Shown here one piece after another: positions 42,822 through 51,045 of a stretch of DNA of 64,000 bases (within the stretch, counting starts at the first letter, position 1; every line of letters begins with the position of its first letter). The position numbers and the translations under genes were made by a program. Source of the stretch: Castellaniella hirudinis (lineage in GTDB: Bacteria; Pseudomonadota; Gammaproteobacteria; Burkholderiales; Burkholderiaceae_B); NCBI RefSeq assembly GCF_042651965.1, contig NZ_JBHSDY010000010.1, forward strand, positions 186,001 to 250,000. The letters are read 5' to 3'. Below the pieces are notes generated by a model. The model did no database searches. It was given only the letters and a program-made list of their open reading frames with translations, and had not been told where the DNA came from.

Positions 42822-42830
42822 GGACGGGTC

Positions 42831-44186
42831 GTGATGGGCTTCTACGATGATCTCCGGACGGACCTGCTGGCGGGCCGATGGGAACGGGGCCAGCGGCTGC
42901 CTTCCATCCGGGCCATGGCCGCGCAGCGGCGGGTCAGCCTGCACACCGTGGTCAGCGCCTACGGCCGTCTGGTCGGCGACGGCCTGCTGGAGGCGCAGCA
43001 GGGCCGGGGCTATTACGTGGCGCTTCAGGGACCTTTGCCCGTGCCGGCGTCGCTTGCCGCGGAGCCGGCGCTGCCGGGTGATCCGCTGTTCAAATTGCTG
43101 CAGACGCCGCCCGGCCTGATGGTCAAACTGGGCTGCGGCTGGCTGCCGCCGCTCTGGCGCGACACCGAGCTGCTGGCGCGCGCCATTCGCCGGACGGCAC
43201 GCTTGGGCCAGAGCGGCCTGATTGAATACGGCGACATCCAGGGTTACGTGCCGCTGCGCCAGCTCTTGTCCGCGCACCTGCGGCAGACCGTGCGGCTGGA
43301 TGTCGCGCCGGGGCGGATGATCACCACCCTGGGCGCCACGCAGGCGCTGGACCTGGTCGCGCGGCACCTGCTGTCGCCCGGCGATTGCGTGCTGGTGGAC
43401 GAACCGTGCAATGGCAATCTGGCGCGGCTGATCCGCTTGTGCGGCGGCGTTCCGATCGGGGTGCCGCGCCGCGAGGACGGTCCTGATCTCGTCGTGCTGG
43501 ACGAGATCCTGTCGCAGCACCGCGTTCGCGCCTTCTTCTGCAACAGCACCTTCCATAATCCGACAGGCGCGGGGCTGTCGCCCCGGTCGGCCTTCGGCGT
43601 GTTGAAGCGGGCCGTAGAGCACGATTTCCTGATTGTCGAGGACGATGTGTACGGCGACTTTCATCCCGAGGGCCGCCAGACCTTTGCGGAACTGGACGGC
43701 CTGGAGCGCGTCGTCTACATCGGCAGCTTTTCCAAGTCCCTGTCGGCTTCGCTGCGGATCGGCTATCTGGCGTGCCCGCAGGCCTTGGTGGAACCGCTGG
43801 TGCGCCTGAAACTGCTGACCAGCGTGGCGGTGCCCGGATTCTGCGAACGCTTCGTGCACACCATCCTGGCCGACGGCACCTATCTGCGGCATGCACGCGC
43901 CATCCAGCGGCGGCTGGCCACGCAACAGCAACTGGCGCAAAAGGCCTTGCGCCAACGCGGCTGGCGCTTCGAAGTCGCGCCCGCCGGCGGCATGTTCCTC
44001 TGGGTCCGTCATCCGGCCCTGCCCGACCTGACGGACTTCATCGCGCGCCTGGAGGAAAAGCGCATCCTGCTGCTGCCGGGCTCGGCGTTTTCCGTGTCGG
44101 CGGATCACCGGGCGGCGACCCGCATCAACGTCGCGTATTTCTCGCCCGGGCTGGCGCGGGCGTTCCAGGTGCAGGAGGGCTCATGA
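42831..44186 (+). CDS. MocR-type regulator (GntR DNA-binding domain fused to aminotransferase fold)
   Basis: The protein is 451 aa from the GTG at 42831, or 450 from the adjacent ATG at 42834. An N-terminal GntR winged helix (GQRLPSIRAMAAQRRVSLHTVVSAYGRLVGDGLLEAQQG split over 60 residues) is fused to a fold-type I aminotransferase domain. The PLP lysine is in GSFSKSLSASLRIGYL. Such proteins use PLP adducts as effector sensors. It is divergent from the MFS gene. Its 3' end overlaps the 3' end of the next, convergent MocR gene by 6 bp. Confidence 0.9.
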   Translation: MMGFYDDLRTDLLAGRWERGQRLPSIRAMAAQRRVSLHTVVSAYGRLVGDGLLEAQQGRGYYVALQGPLPVPASLAAEPALPGDPLFKLLQTPPGLMVKLGCGWLPPLWRDTELLARAIRRTARLGQSGLIEYGDIQGYVPLRQLLSAHLRQTVRLDVAPGRMITTLGATQALDLVARHLLSPGDCVLVDEPCNGNLARLIRLCGGVPIGVPRREDGPDLVVLDEILSQHRVRAFFCNSTFHNPTGAGLSPRSAFGVLKRAVEHDFLIVEDDVYGDFHPEGRQTFAELDGLERVVYIGSFSKSLSASLRIGYLACPQALVEPLVRLKLLTSVAVPGFCERFVHTILADGTYLRHARAIQRRLATQQQLAQKALRQRGWRFEVAPAGGMFLWVRHPALPDLTDFIARLEEKRILLLPGSAFSVSADHRAATRINVAYFSPGLARAFQVQEGS

Positions 44187-45611
44187 CGGGGTTTTGCCTT
44201 TTGACATCTGGGAGACAGTCCTGCCGAGCCATTGCAGGGTTTTGTCCAGGGAATCGGACCAGGGGTGGCTGCAGTTCAGGCGGATGTAGTTCGTGTACTG
44301 CTGGTGGGCCGAGAAGATCGGTCCGGGCGCGATGCCGATGTCGTGTGATGCCGCAAGCTCGAAGAGTTTGAACGAGTCGACCTCCGACGGCATTTCCACC
44401 CAGAGCACGTGACCGCCCTGCGGCCTGGAGATCGAAGTGCCTGCAGGGAAGTACGAGGAGAGCGCGTGCGTCATCTGGTGAACGCGCGCCTGCAGGAATT
44501 GGCGCAGGCTGCGCAGATGCCTGTCATACGCATGATGGAGCAGATAGTGGGCGATCGCGGCCTGTGGCGGGATCGACGTCCCCAGCGTGGTGGCGAATTT
44601 CCGGTTGGCGATCGCCTCCCGGTGGCGGCCCGCCGCCACCCATCCGATCTTGAAGCCCGGCGCGAGGCACTTGGTGAAAGAGCCGCAATGCAGCACCATG
44701 CCTTCCGTGTCGAACGCCTTGGCGGCGCGCGTCTTCTGCTGATCGAACTGCAGCTCCGCGTAGACATCGTTTTCCACCAGCGGTACGCCGTGTCGGCGCA
44801 GCACGTCGACGAGTTGGCGTTTTTTCGATTCCGGCATCGAAAATCCCAGGGGGTTCTGGCAGGTCGGCATCAGCAGGCAGGCCGCGACCTGATGGTTCGA
44901 CAGGGTTTCGTCCAGCAGGTCCAGGTCCAGGCCGCTTTCCGGATCGGTCGGCATTTCCAGCGCCCCCAGGCCCAGTTGCTTAAGCAGTTGCAGGCCTGAG
45001 AAGAACATCGGTGAATCGATCAGCACCAGGTCCCCAGGCCGGGTGACCGCCTGCAGGGAAAGGCTGATCGCCTCCATGCCGCCGCAGGTGATGATGATTT
45101 CGTCCATGGGCACGGCGTAGCCCAGTTTCAGGTAACGCTGCGCGATCGCCCGGCGCAAGGCGGGCAGGCCCAGTTGCAGGTCGACCAGCGTCCGCGAGTA
45201 ATCGTTTTGGCGGCTGCTGGCGCGCAGCGCCTGATTCAGGCTCTGGATGGGGAACAGGGACGGATTGACGAACGAGGATCCAAGCGAGGTGATGCGTGCG
45301 CCCACCAGGTCTCCCAGGGTGGTGCGCATGCGGTCCGGCGTGTCGGAGCGGACGACGGTGGGACGGGTCAGGCCCGCGCTGGGCAGCCGGGTGGCGCCGG
45401 GGGCATGCGCGCGCACGTAGAACCCGGACTGCGGCCGGGCTTCGATCAGATAGTGCGCTTCCAGGACCGAATACGCCTGCACGACCGTGCCTTTGCTGAC
45501 CTTGAGCTGTTCTGCGGCCTTGCGGACCGACGGCAGGGGATCGCCCGGTCGCAGGACGCCATGGCGGATGGACTCGGTGAAGCTTTCGACGATTGCCATG
45601 TAGCGCGTCAT
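44181..45611 (-). CDS. MocR-type regulator of the CitE/GST/TRAP cluster
   Basis: The 476-aa GntR/aminotransferase fusion has the winged helix LPSVRKAAEQLKVSKGTVVQAYSVLEA (about residues 30-57) and the PLP lysine in GSFTKCLAPGFKIGWV. The ATG at 45611 has AGAGGAAG upstream and is better than an in-frame start at 45629. It is divergent from the CitE-like gene across 126 bp containing direct repeats, fitting a local regulator. It is not closely similar to the neighbouring MocR protein, so the pair is not a recent duplication. Confidence 0.9.
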   Translation of the reverse strand: MTRYMAIVESFTESIRHGVLRPGDPLPSVRKAAEQLKVSKGTVVQAYSVLEAHYLIEARPQSGFYVRAHAPGATRLPSAGLTRPTVVRSDTPDRMRTTLGDLVGARITSLGSSFVNPSLFPIQSLNQALRASSRQNDYSRTLVDLQLGLPALRRAIAQRYLKLGYAVPMDEIIITCGGMEAISLSLQAVTRPGDLVLIDSPMFFSGLQLLKQLGLGALEMPTDPESGLDLDLLDETLSNHQVAACLLMPTCQNPLGFSMPESKKRQLVDVLRRHGVPLVENDVYAELQFDQQKTRAAKAFDTEGMVLHCGSFTKCLAPGFKIGWVAAGRHREAIANRKFATTLGTSIPPQAAIAHYLLHHAYDRHLRSLRQFLQARVHQMTHALSSYFPAGTSISRPQGGHVLWVEMPSEVDSFKLFELAASHDIGIAPGPIFSAHQQYTNYIRLNCSHPWSDSLDKTLQWLGRTVSQMSKGKTPS

Positions 45612-45645
45612 TCGGGACTTCCTCTGCACCTGGGATCACAGGGCA

Positions 45646-45687
45646 ACTGTACCAGTCGATTACTTGGGCGACTGTCACTGTATCAAT
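45646..45687. promoter_or_regulatory. Direct repeats between MocR and CitE-like genes
   Basis: ACTGTACCAGT (45646-45656) and ACTGTATCAAT (45677-45687) are direct repeats 31 bp apart, three helical turns. MocR-type proteins such as PdxR and GabR bind spaced direct repeats. This is a plausible operator controlling both divergent promoters. Confidence 0.5.
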
Positions 45688-45737
45688 CCGACCCCGGTCC
45701 GTAAAGTGGCCTCCAGACCCATCACCCTGGAGACTTC

Positions 45738-46622
45738 ATGGAAACCCATACCGATCCCATCGCCCGGCGCAGCATGTTGTTCGCGCCGGGGCTGCGGCCC
45801 GACCGCGCCCGCAAGGCGATGGCCGCCGGCGCCGACGTTGTTTGCATCGACCTGGAAGATGCCGTGGCCGTGGCCCACAAAGACGAGGCCCGCAGTCTCG
45901 TGATGCCTTTGTTCGCAGAACCCCACCCCTCGGGATGCGAGCGCGTGCTGCGGATCAACGGCCTGGACACGGTTCACGGCCTGCGGGACATCGAAGCCCT
46001 GCTGAGCCTGGAGCACGTGCCCGACGCCGTCATGATGACCAAGGTCCGCTCCGCCGCCGAAGTCCAGTTGCTGGATGAACTGCTGCAGGGCAACGCCGCG
46101 CGGTGCAAGTTCTACGTGACGCTCGAAACCAATCACGGCCTGGAGAATGTCTTCCAGATCGCGGGCGCCAGCCCGCGCATGGCCTGCCTGTTGTTCGGTG
46201 AGGTCGATCTTTCCGCCGACCTGCGCTGCAAGCGCACCCCGCAAGCGTTGCTCTACGCCCGCTCGCGGGTCGCACATGCCGGCGCGACCTTTGACCTGGA
46301 CGTGATGGACGTGCCGCATATCCATCTGGAAGACATGGACGGTCTGCATGCCGCTGCGGCGCATGCCGCCGAACTGGGTTTCACGGGCAAATCCTGCATC
46401 CATCCGACGCAGATTCCCGTGGTGCATCAGTACTTCACGCCGAGCGAAGAAGAGATTGCCCGCGCCGAGCGGGCGGTGGCGGCGTTCAAGGCGGGGGGCT
46501 CCACCGGCCTGGCCGTGCTGGATGGCCTGATGCTGCAAAAACCGGTGCTGCGCGCGTCGCAGCGCATCCTGGCTCTGGCCCGGCAAAGCAAGGGGGCAGT
46601 GTCGCAGGGGGCGCAGGCATGA
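45738..46622 (+). CDS. CitE-like HpcH/HpaI-family aldolase/lyase
   Basis: The 294-aa TIM-barrel lyase starts RRSMLFAPGLRPDRARKAMAAGADVVCIDLEDAV, the classic CitE/L-malyl-CoA lyase opening with its acidic metal ligand. It continues with FYVTLETNHGLENV (catalytic Glu), LFGEVDLSADL (Asp ligand) and GFTGKSCIHPTQIPVV. It probably cleaves or condenses a (3S)-acyl-CoA or 2-hydroxyacid substrate. No citrate lyase alpha or gamma subunits are present, so it is not citrate lyase proper. GGAG lies before the ATG, and the next gene overlaps by 4 nt. Confidence 0.87.
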   Translation: METHTDPIARRSMLFAPGLRPDRARKAMAAGADVVCIDLEDAVAVAHKDEARSLVMPLFAEPHPSGCERVLRINGLDTVHGLRDIEALLSLEHVPDAVMMTKVRSAAEVQLLDELLQGNAARCKFYVTLETNHGLENVFQIAGASPRMACLLFGEVDLSADLRCKRTPQALLYARSRVAHAGATFDLDVMDVPHIHLEDMDGLHAAAAHAAELGFTGKSCIHPTQIPVVHQYFTPSEEEIARAERAVAAFKAGGSTGLAVLDGLMLQKPVLRASQRILALARQSKGAVSQGAQA

Positions 46623-47356
46623 GCAGCGACATCATTCTCTATGAGCTGGCGGCCGCCGACGACACCCGCTTCAGCCCCTTTTGCTGGCGTACCCGTTTCG
46701 GCCTGGCCCACAAGGGCCTGTCCTTCCAGTCGGTGCACATTGGTTTTCCCGACATTGGTGAGCTGGGAGGTACGAACCGCACGGTCCCGGCGATCCGCAT
46801 CGGCGACACCTTTGTCGAGGATAGCTGGAATATCGCCGAATTCCTGGACGAACAGTTTCCGGATCGCCCCACGCTGCTGGGCGGTCCCGTGGGTCAGGGT
46901 TTGACCCGTTTTGTGGAGTGCTTCACCGACAAGGTGATCCATCCGACCATCCTGCGGCTCGTTTCGCGCGACGTGTTCGACCGCATGGATCCTTATGACC
47001 GGCCTTATTTCCGCCGGACGCGCGAGGAAATGCTGGGCATGACGCTGGAAGAAGCCCAGTCCACGCGGGAACAGACAGTGCAGGCTTTCAGAAAGGCCAT
47101 CCATCCCATCCGCCTGACGCTGTACAAGCAGCCCTGGCTGGCGGGGCAGGCCCCCGGCCATGCGGACTACATCGTGCTCGCCGCCTTCCAGTGGGGGCGT
47201 CTGGCGACCGATTTCGAAATCCTGGCGGCGGACGATCCGATCAGCGGGTGGTTCCAGCGCGGACTGGATCTGCATGAGGGCTATGGCCGCAAGACCCATC
47301 CCCGGGATGGCGGTCCGGGGTTCGATGGGATTGGACGCTGGAAGAACGCGGGCTGA
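46619..47356 (+). CDS. Glutathione S-transferase family protein, beta-etherase (LigE)-like
   Basis: The 245-aa protein has an N-terminal thioredoxin-like domain (LYELAAADDTRFSPFCWRTRFGLAHKGL), with SPFCWRT typical of LigE/LigF-like GSTs. NRTVPAIRIGD contains the cis-proline, EDSWNIAEFLDEQFP follows, and the C-terminal domain is helical. The ATG overlaps the CitE-like stop (ATGA), so the two are co-translated. It may open ether bonds, isomerise or detoxify an intermediate of the pathway served by the downstream TRAP importer. The substrate is unknown. Confidence 0.85.
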   Translation: MSSDIILYELAAADDTRFSPFCWRTRFGLAHKGLSFQSVHIGFPDIGELGGTNRTVPAIRIGDTFVEDSWNIAEFLDEQFPDRPTLLGGPVGQGLTRFVECFTDKVIHPTILRLVSRDVFDRMDPYDRPYFRRTREEMLGMTLEEAQSTREQTVQAFRKAIHPIRLTLYKQPWLAGQAPGHADYIVLAAFQWGRLATDFEILAADDPISGWFQRGLDLHEGYGRKTHPRDGGPGFDGIGRWKNAG

Positions 47357-47462
47357 TGGAGCCTGCGGCCCGGACGCGACCCCGTGCGGACAGCCTCCGG
47401 GCCGGTATCAACGCAGTCAAGCATCAGTAGTTATTTGAAATCTAAAACATTTGGAGACAAGC

Positions 47463-48563
47463 ATGACGTTCATGAAGAGAAGGTCTTTCCTGACCGCCAC
47501 GGCGGCGGCCGCTTCCGCCTCGATCGCGGCGCCGGCATTCGCGCAATCCGAACCGAAACTGAATTGGCGGCTGGTGTCGGCTTACCCGAAGTCGCTTGAC
47601 GTGATTTTCAACACGGCCACGATGCTGGCCGATCACGTACGGGTGTTGACGAATGGAAAGTTCAACATCCAGGTGTTCGCCGCCGGTGAACTGGTGCCGC
47701 CTTTTCAGTCGGCGGATGCCGCTGCGGCCGGCACGGTTGAAATGGCTTATATGCCGCCCCAGTACAACTGGGGCAAGGATCCCACCTGGGCCCTGGGTTC
47801 CTCCATCCCGTTCGGGCTGAACACGCGCCAGACCAATGCCTGGCTTTATTACGGCGGCGGCAACGATCTGCTCAACGATTTCTATCAGCAGCATGGCCTG
47901 TACGGACTGCCGTGCGGCAACACGAGCGCCCAGATGGGCGGCTGGTTCCGCAAGGAAATCAACGCTGTCGAAGACCTGAAGGGACTGAAGTTGCGGGTCG
48001 GCGGCTATGTCGGGAAGGTGCTGGAAAAACTGGGCGCCGTACCGCAGGCCATCCCGGCGGGGGAAATCTATACCTCGCTCGAGCGCGGCACGATCGACGC
48101 CGCCGAGTGGATCGGGCCTTACGACGATGAAAAGCTGGGCCTCTACAAAGTGGCGCCTTATTACTATTACCCGGGCTGGTGGGAAGGCCAGTCCCTGATC
48201 TATACCTTCGTCAATGCCGGCAAGTGGAAAGAACTGCCGCCCGTCTACCAGCAGGCCGTCCGCGTGGCCTGCGAAGCGGTCAATGGCAATGTGGTCGCGC
48301 ATTACGACCACGAGAATCCCCAGGCGATCCGCAGGCTGGTGGCCAATGGGGCGAAGCTGCGTCTGTTCAAGAAAGAGGTCCTGGACGCCTGCTGGAATGC
48401 TTCCAACGAAGTCGCGGCCGAACTGTCGAGCGGAAATGCCAACTTCAAGAAGATCTACGACAGTCAGGTGAGCTTCCGGCGCGATGCCTATCTCTGGGCG
48501 CAGATCGCGGAAGCCGGTCATGACAACTACATGATGAGCCTGCAGCGCGAAGGCAAGCTCTAG
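47463..48563 (+). CDS. TRAP transporter solute-binding protein (DctP family) with Tat-like signal
   Basis: The 366-aa periplasmic receptor has an N-terminal KRRSFLTATAAAASASIAAPAFA, a twin-arginine-type signal of the TRAP DctP class. The mature region has LNWRLVSAYPKSLDVIF, VEMAYMPPQYNWGKDPTWALGSSIPFG and LKGLKLRVGGYVGKVLEKLGAVPQAIPAGEIYTSLERGTIDAAEWIGPYDDEKLG; the last includes the conserved ligand-carboxylate arginine region. This branch often binds keto-acids such as pyruvate-like or aromatic acids. The ATG at 47463 has GGAG 6 nt upstream. Confidence 0.9.
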   Translation: MTFMKRRSFLTATAAAASASIAAPAFAQSEPKLNWRLVSAYPKSLDVIFNTATMLADHVRVLTNGKFNIQVFAAGELVPPFQSADAAAAGTVEMAYMPPQYNWGKDPTWALGSSIPFGLNTRQTNAWLYYGGGNDLLNDFYQQHGLYGLPCGNTSAQMGGWFRKEINAVEDLKGLKLRVGGYVGKVLEKLGAVPQAIPAGEIYTSLERGTIDAAEWIGPYDDEKLGLYKVAPYYYYPGWWEGQSLIYTFVNAGKWKELPPVYQQAVRVACEAVNGNVVAHYDHENPQAIRRLVANGAKLRLFKKEVLDACWNASNEVAAELSSGNANFKKIYDSQVSFRRDAYLWAQIAEAGHDNYMMSLQREGKL

Positions 48564-48572
48564 GCCCGCCAA

Positions 48573-48601
48573 GGCGGCGGCTCGCGAGGCGGACCGCCGC
48601 C
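48573..48601 (+). other. Hairpin between the TRAP receptor gene and dctQ
   Basis: GGCGGCGG (48573-48580) and CCGCCGCC (48594-48601) form a perfect 8-bp stem followed by GTTT. It probably stabilises or partly terminates the message so that receptor is made in excess over membrane subunits. Confidence 0.5.
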
Positions 48602-48659
48602 GTTTCACCCTCTCGCACCCTTCCAAATACCGGATGGCTCTCCATCCCGGGAGTGACGC

Positions 48660-49241
48660 ATGCTTCTCACATTTGCATCGATCATCGATCGAACCAATTC
48701 AGTGATAGGAAGGTCGGTCATCTGGCTGATTTTCGCTTCGCTGCTCATCAGCGCCGGCAACGCGGTCGTCCGAAAGACGTTCGACATGTCGTCGAACGCC
48801 TGGCTGGAAATCCAGTGGTATTTGTACGGCGCGGCCTTTCTCCTGGCGTCTGCCTACGCGCTGCGCAAGAACGAGCACATCCGTGTCGACATCCTGTACG
48901 GCAAGCTCTCTCGCCGCAGCCAGCACAAGGTCGATCTGTTCGGCCACGTCTTCTTCCTCATGCCCTTCACGGCGACGATCACGGCCTACCTGATTCCCTA
49001 TGTCGGCCTGTCCTATGCGTCGGGCGAAGTCTCGAACAGCGCGGGCGGCCTCATCCTGTGGCCCGCCAAGGCGCTGCTGCTGGCCGGTTTCGTGCTGCTG
49101 ATGTTCCAGGGAATTTCGGAAATCATCAAGAAAGCGGCCATTCTGATGAACGTCCTTGAAGACAGCGGGGCCGCCGAGCCGGAAGCCGCCGGCCCGGGTG
49201 CGGATCCGGCCGCCCGTGCCGCCGGGGAGGAAGGAAAATGA
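48660..49241 (+). CDS. TRAP transporter small permease (DctQ family)
   Basis: The 193-aa membrane protein has four hydrophobic helices and the DctQ motifs AWLEIQWYLYGAAFLLASAYALRKNEHIRVDILYGKLSRR. It has a charged, alanine-rich C-terminal tail. GGGAG precedes the ATG. The TGA overlaps the dctM ATG by 4 nt. Confidence 0.92.
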   Translation: MLLTFASIIDRTNSVIGRSVIWLIFASLLISAGNAVVRKTFDMSSNAWLEIQWYLYGAAFLLASAYALRKNEHIRVDILYGKLSRRSQHKVDLFGHVFFLMPFTATITAYLIPYVGLSYASGEVSNSAGGLILWPAKALLLAGFVLLMFQGISEIIKKAAILMNVLEDSGAAEPEAAGPGADPAARAAGEEGK

Positions 49242-50887
49242 TCCATCTCATCGCCGAGAACATGGCGCCGATCATGTTTTCCTCCCTGGTCGTTTTTTTG
49301 CTCATCGGCTATCCCGTCGCCTTTTCCCTGGCGGCCAACGGCCTGTTCTTCTTCATCATCGGTGTCGAGCTCGCGCCTTATTCCGACGGCGCCATCAATC
49401 TGTCGTGGCCTTTGCTGGCCGCGCTGCCCGATCGATTGTGGTCCGTGATGTCCAACGAGACGCTCCTGGCCATTCCTTTTTTCACCTTTATGGGGCTTGT
49501 GCTTGAACGATCCGGCATGGCTGAAGACCTGCTCGAAACCATCGGCCAGTTGTTCGGTCCGATCCGTGGCGGGTTGGCGTACGCCGTGATCTTCGTGGGG
49601 GCGCTGCTGGCGGCCACCACGGGTGTCGTGGCGGCTTCGGTGATCGCCATGGGATTGGTGTCGCTGCCGATCATGCTGCGTTATGGCTACGACCGCAGGC
49701 TGGCGTCCGGCGTGATCGCCGCGTCCGGCACACTGGCGCAGATCATTCCCCCGTCTCTGGTGCTGATCGTCCTGGCTGACCAGTTGGGACGTTCGGTCGG
49801 CGACATGTATGCGGGTGCTTTGGTGCCCAGCCTGCTGCTGGTCGGGCTGTATGTCCTCTACATCTTCATCCTGTCGATCCTCAGGCCTGCGTCCATGCCG
49901 GCTTTCCCGAAAGAGGCGCGTACGCTGGGGCAGGGCGCGACCTCGTTGGTGGTCGCCTTGCTCGCCATGCTGGGCATCGCCTATGCGGCCCATCGAGTCC
50001 TGAGCCCCGTGCTGCATGGCCATGCCGGCATCTGGAGCGTGACGGCGGGCGTCGTTGCGGTGTACCTGGCGACAGTGCTGGACCAGCGCTTGAAGCTGGG
50101 CCTGCTGTCGCGTCTGGCGCAGCAGGTCATCATCGTGCTGATTCCACCGCTGGGGCTGGTGTTTCTGGTGCTGGGCACCATCTTCCTGGGCATCGCGACG
50201 CCCACCGAAGGCGGGGCCATGGGCGCGGTCGGCGGGCTGGCGATCGCAGCGTTCAAGGGGCGTCTCTCTTTCGGGGTGGTGCGTTCGGCTTTGGAAACCA
50301 CGACCCGCCTGTCGGCGTTCGTGATGTTCATCCTGATCGGCGCGCGGGTGTTTTCGCTGACCTTCTACGGCGTGGATGGCCACCGCTGGGTGGAGCACCT
50401 GCTCAGTTCTCTGCCGGGCGGGACGACGGGTTTTCTGATCGTCGTCAACGTGATGATTTTCTTCCTGGCCTTCTTCCTGGATTTTTTCGAGCTGGCCTTC
50501 ATCATCATCCCCCTGATCGGCCCGGTGGCCGACAAGATGGGCATCGACCTGATCTGGTTCGGCGTGCTGATCGCCGTCAATATGCAGACCAGCTTCATGC
50601 ATCCGCCGTTCGGGTTTTCCTTGTTCTTCCTGCGTTCGGTGGCCCCCAGGGCGCCGTACGTGGACAAGATCACCGGCCGCAGAATCGAGCCTGTCACCAC
50701 GGGGCAGATCTACCGCGGCGCACTGCCTTTCCTCGCCATCCAGATCCTGATGGTCGCCATCCTGGTCTTCTTCCCGCAATTGGTGACGCATTATCGCGGC
50801 GACAAGCACGTCGATCCGCAAAAGGCGGAGTTCCACTTGCCCGATGCCGGCGGCGGCGCAGGGGAGGGGGGGCTGAATTTCAACTAG
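49238..50887 (+). CDS. TRAP transporter large permease (DctM family, long form)
   Basis: The 549-aa membrane subunit exceeds the usual DctM length of about 430. The extra part is a hydrophobic insertion in the middle (about 220-310), as in the longer DctM branch. It has the conserved GLVLERSGMAEDLL, GVVAASVIAMGLVSLPIMLRYGYDRRLASGVIAASGTLAQIIPPS and PTEGGAMGAVG elements. Translational coupling to dctQ is by ATGA. It completes the tripartite sodium-dependent importer. Confidence 0.92.
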   Translation: MIHLIAENMAPIMFSSLVVFLLIGYPVAFSLAANGLFFFIIGVELAPYSDGAINLSWPLLAALPDRLWSVMSNETLLAIPFFTFMGLVLERSGMAEDLLETIGQLFGPIRGGLAYAVIFVGALLAATTGVVAASVIAMGLVSLPIMLRYGYDRRLASGVIAASGTLAQIIPPSLVLIVLADQLGRSVGDMYAGALVPSLLLVGLYVLYIFILSILRPASMPAFPKEARTLGQGATSLVVALLAMLGIAYAAHRVLSPVLHGHAGIWSVTAGVVAVYLATVLDQRLKLGLLSRLAQQVIIVLIPPLGLVFLVLGTIFLGIATPTEGGAMGAVGGLAIAAFKGRLSFGVVRSALETTTRLSAFVMFILIGARVFSLTFYGVDGHRWVEHLLSSLPGGTTGFLIVVNVMIFFLAFFLDFFELAFIIIPLIGPVADKMGIDLIWFGVLIAVNMQTSFMHPPFGFSLFFLRSVAPRAPYVDKITGRRIEPVTTGQIYRGALPFLAIQILMVAILVFFPQLVTHYRGDKHVDPQKAEFHLPDAGGGAGEGGLNFN

Positions 50888-50907
50888 AGAGGCGCCGCAT
50901 GACGTCA

Positions 50908-51008
50908 ATCGTCGCGTCCACTCCCCGGGGTGCTGTTGGAGCTCACTTCCACCTTTTCGGCGAAGCCGCCAAAATGCGACCTGCGCCCCGGGGAGTGGAC
51001 GCGACGAT
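50908..51008. repeat. 101-bp element with perfect 23-bp terminal inverted repeats
   Basis: Arms 50908-50930 and 50986-51008 are exact reverse complements; the inner part of the right arm reads CCCCGGGGAGTGGACG. The 55-nt interior contains a further small hairpin (CGGC-GAA-GCCG near 50959-50969). There is no T-run. It lies between converging dctM and glnE. It could be a miniature mobile element, a strong bidirectional end-processing structure or a protein-bound cruciform. Confidence 0.6.
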
Positions 51009-51045
51009 GAGCTTCATCCGAATGAGCCCTTCCAGCTAAGAAAAA

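Noticed and set aside
42708..44108. Upstream in-frame extension of the MFS gene giving an 872-aa protein
   Set aside because: The extension runs antisense through the MocR gene and lacks helices; the transporter fold begins at the ATG at 42707.
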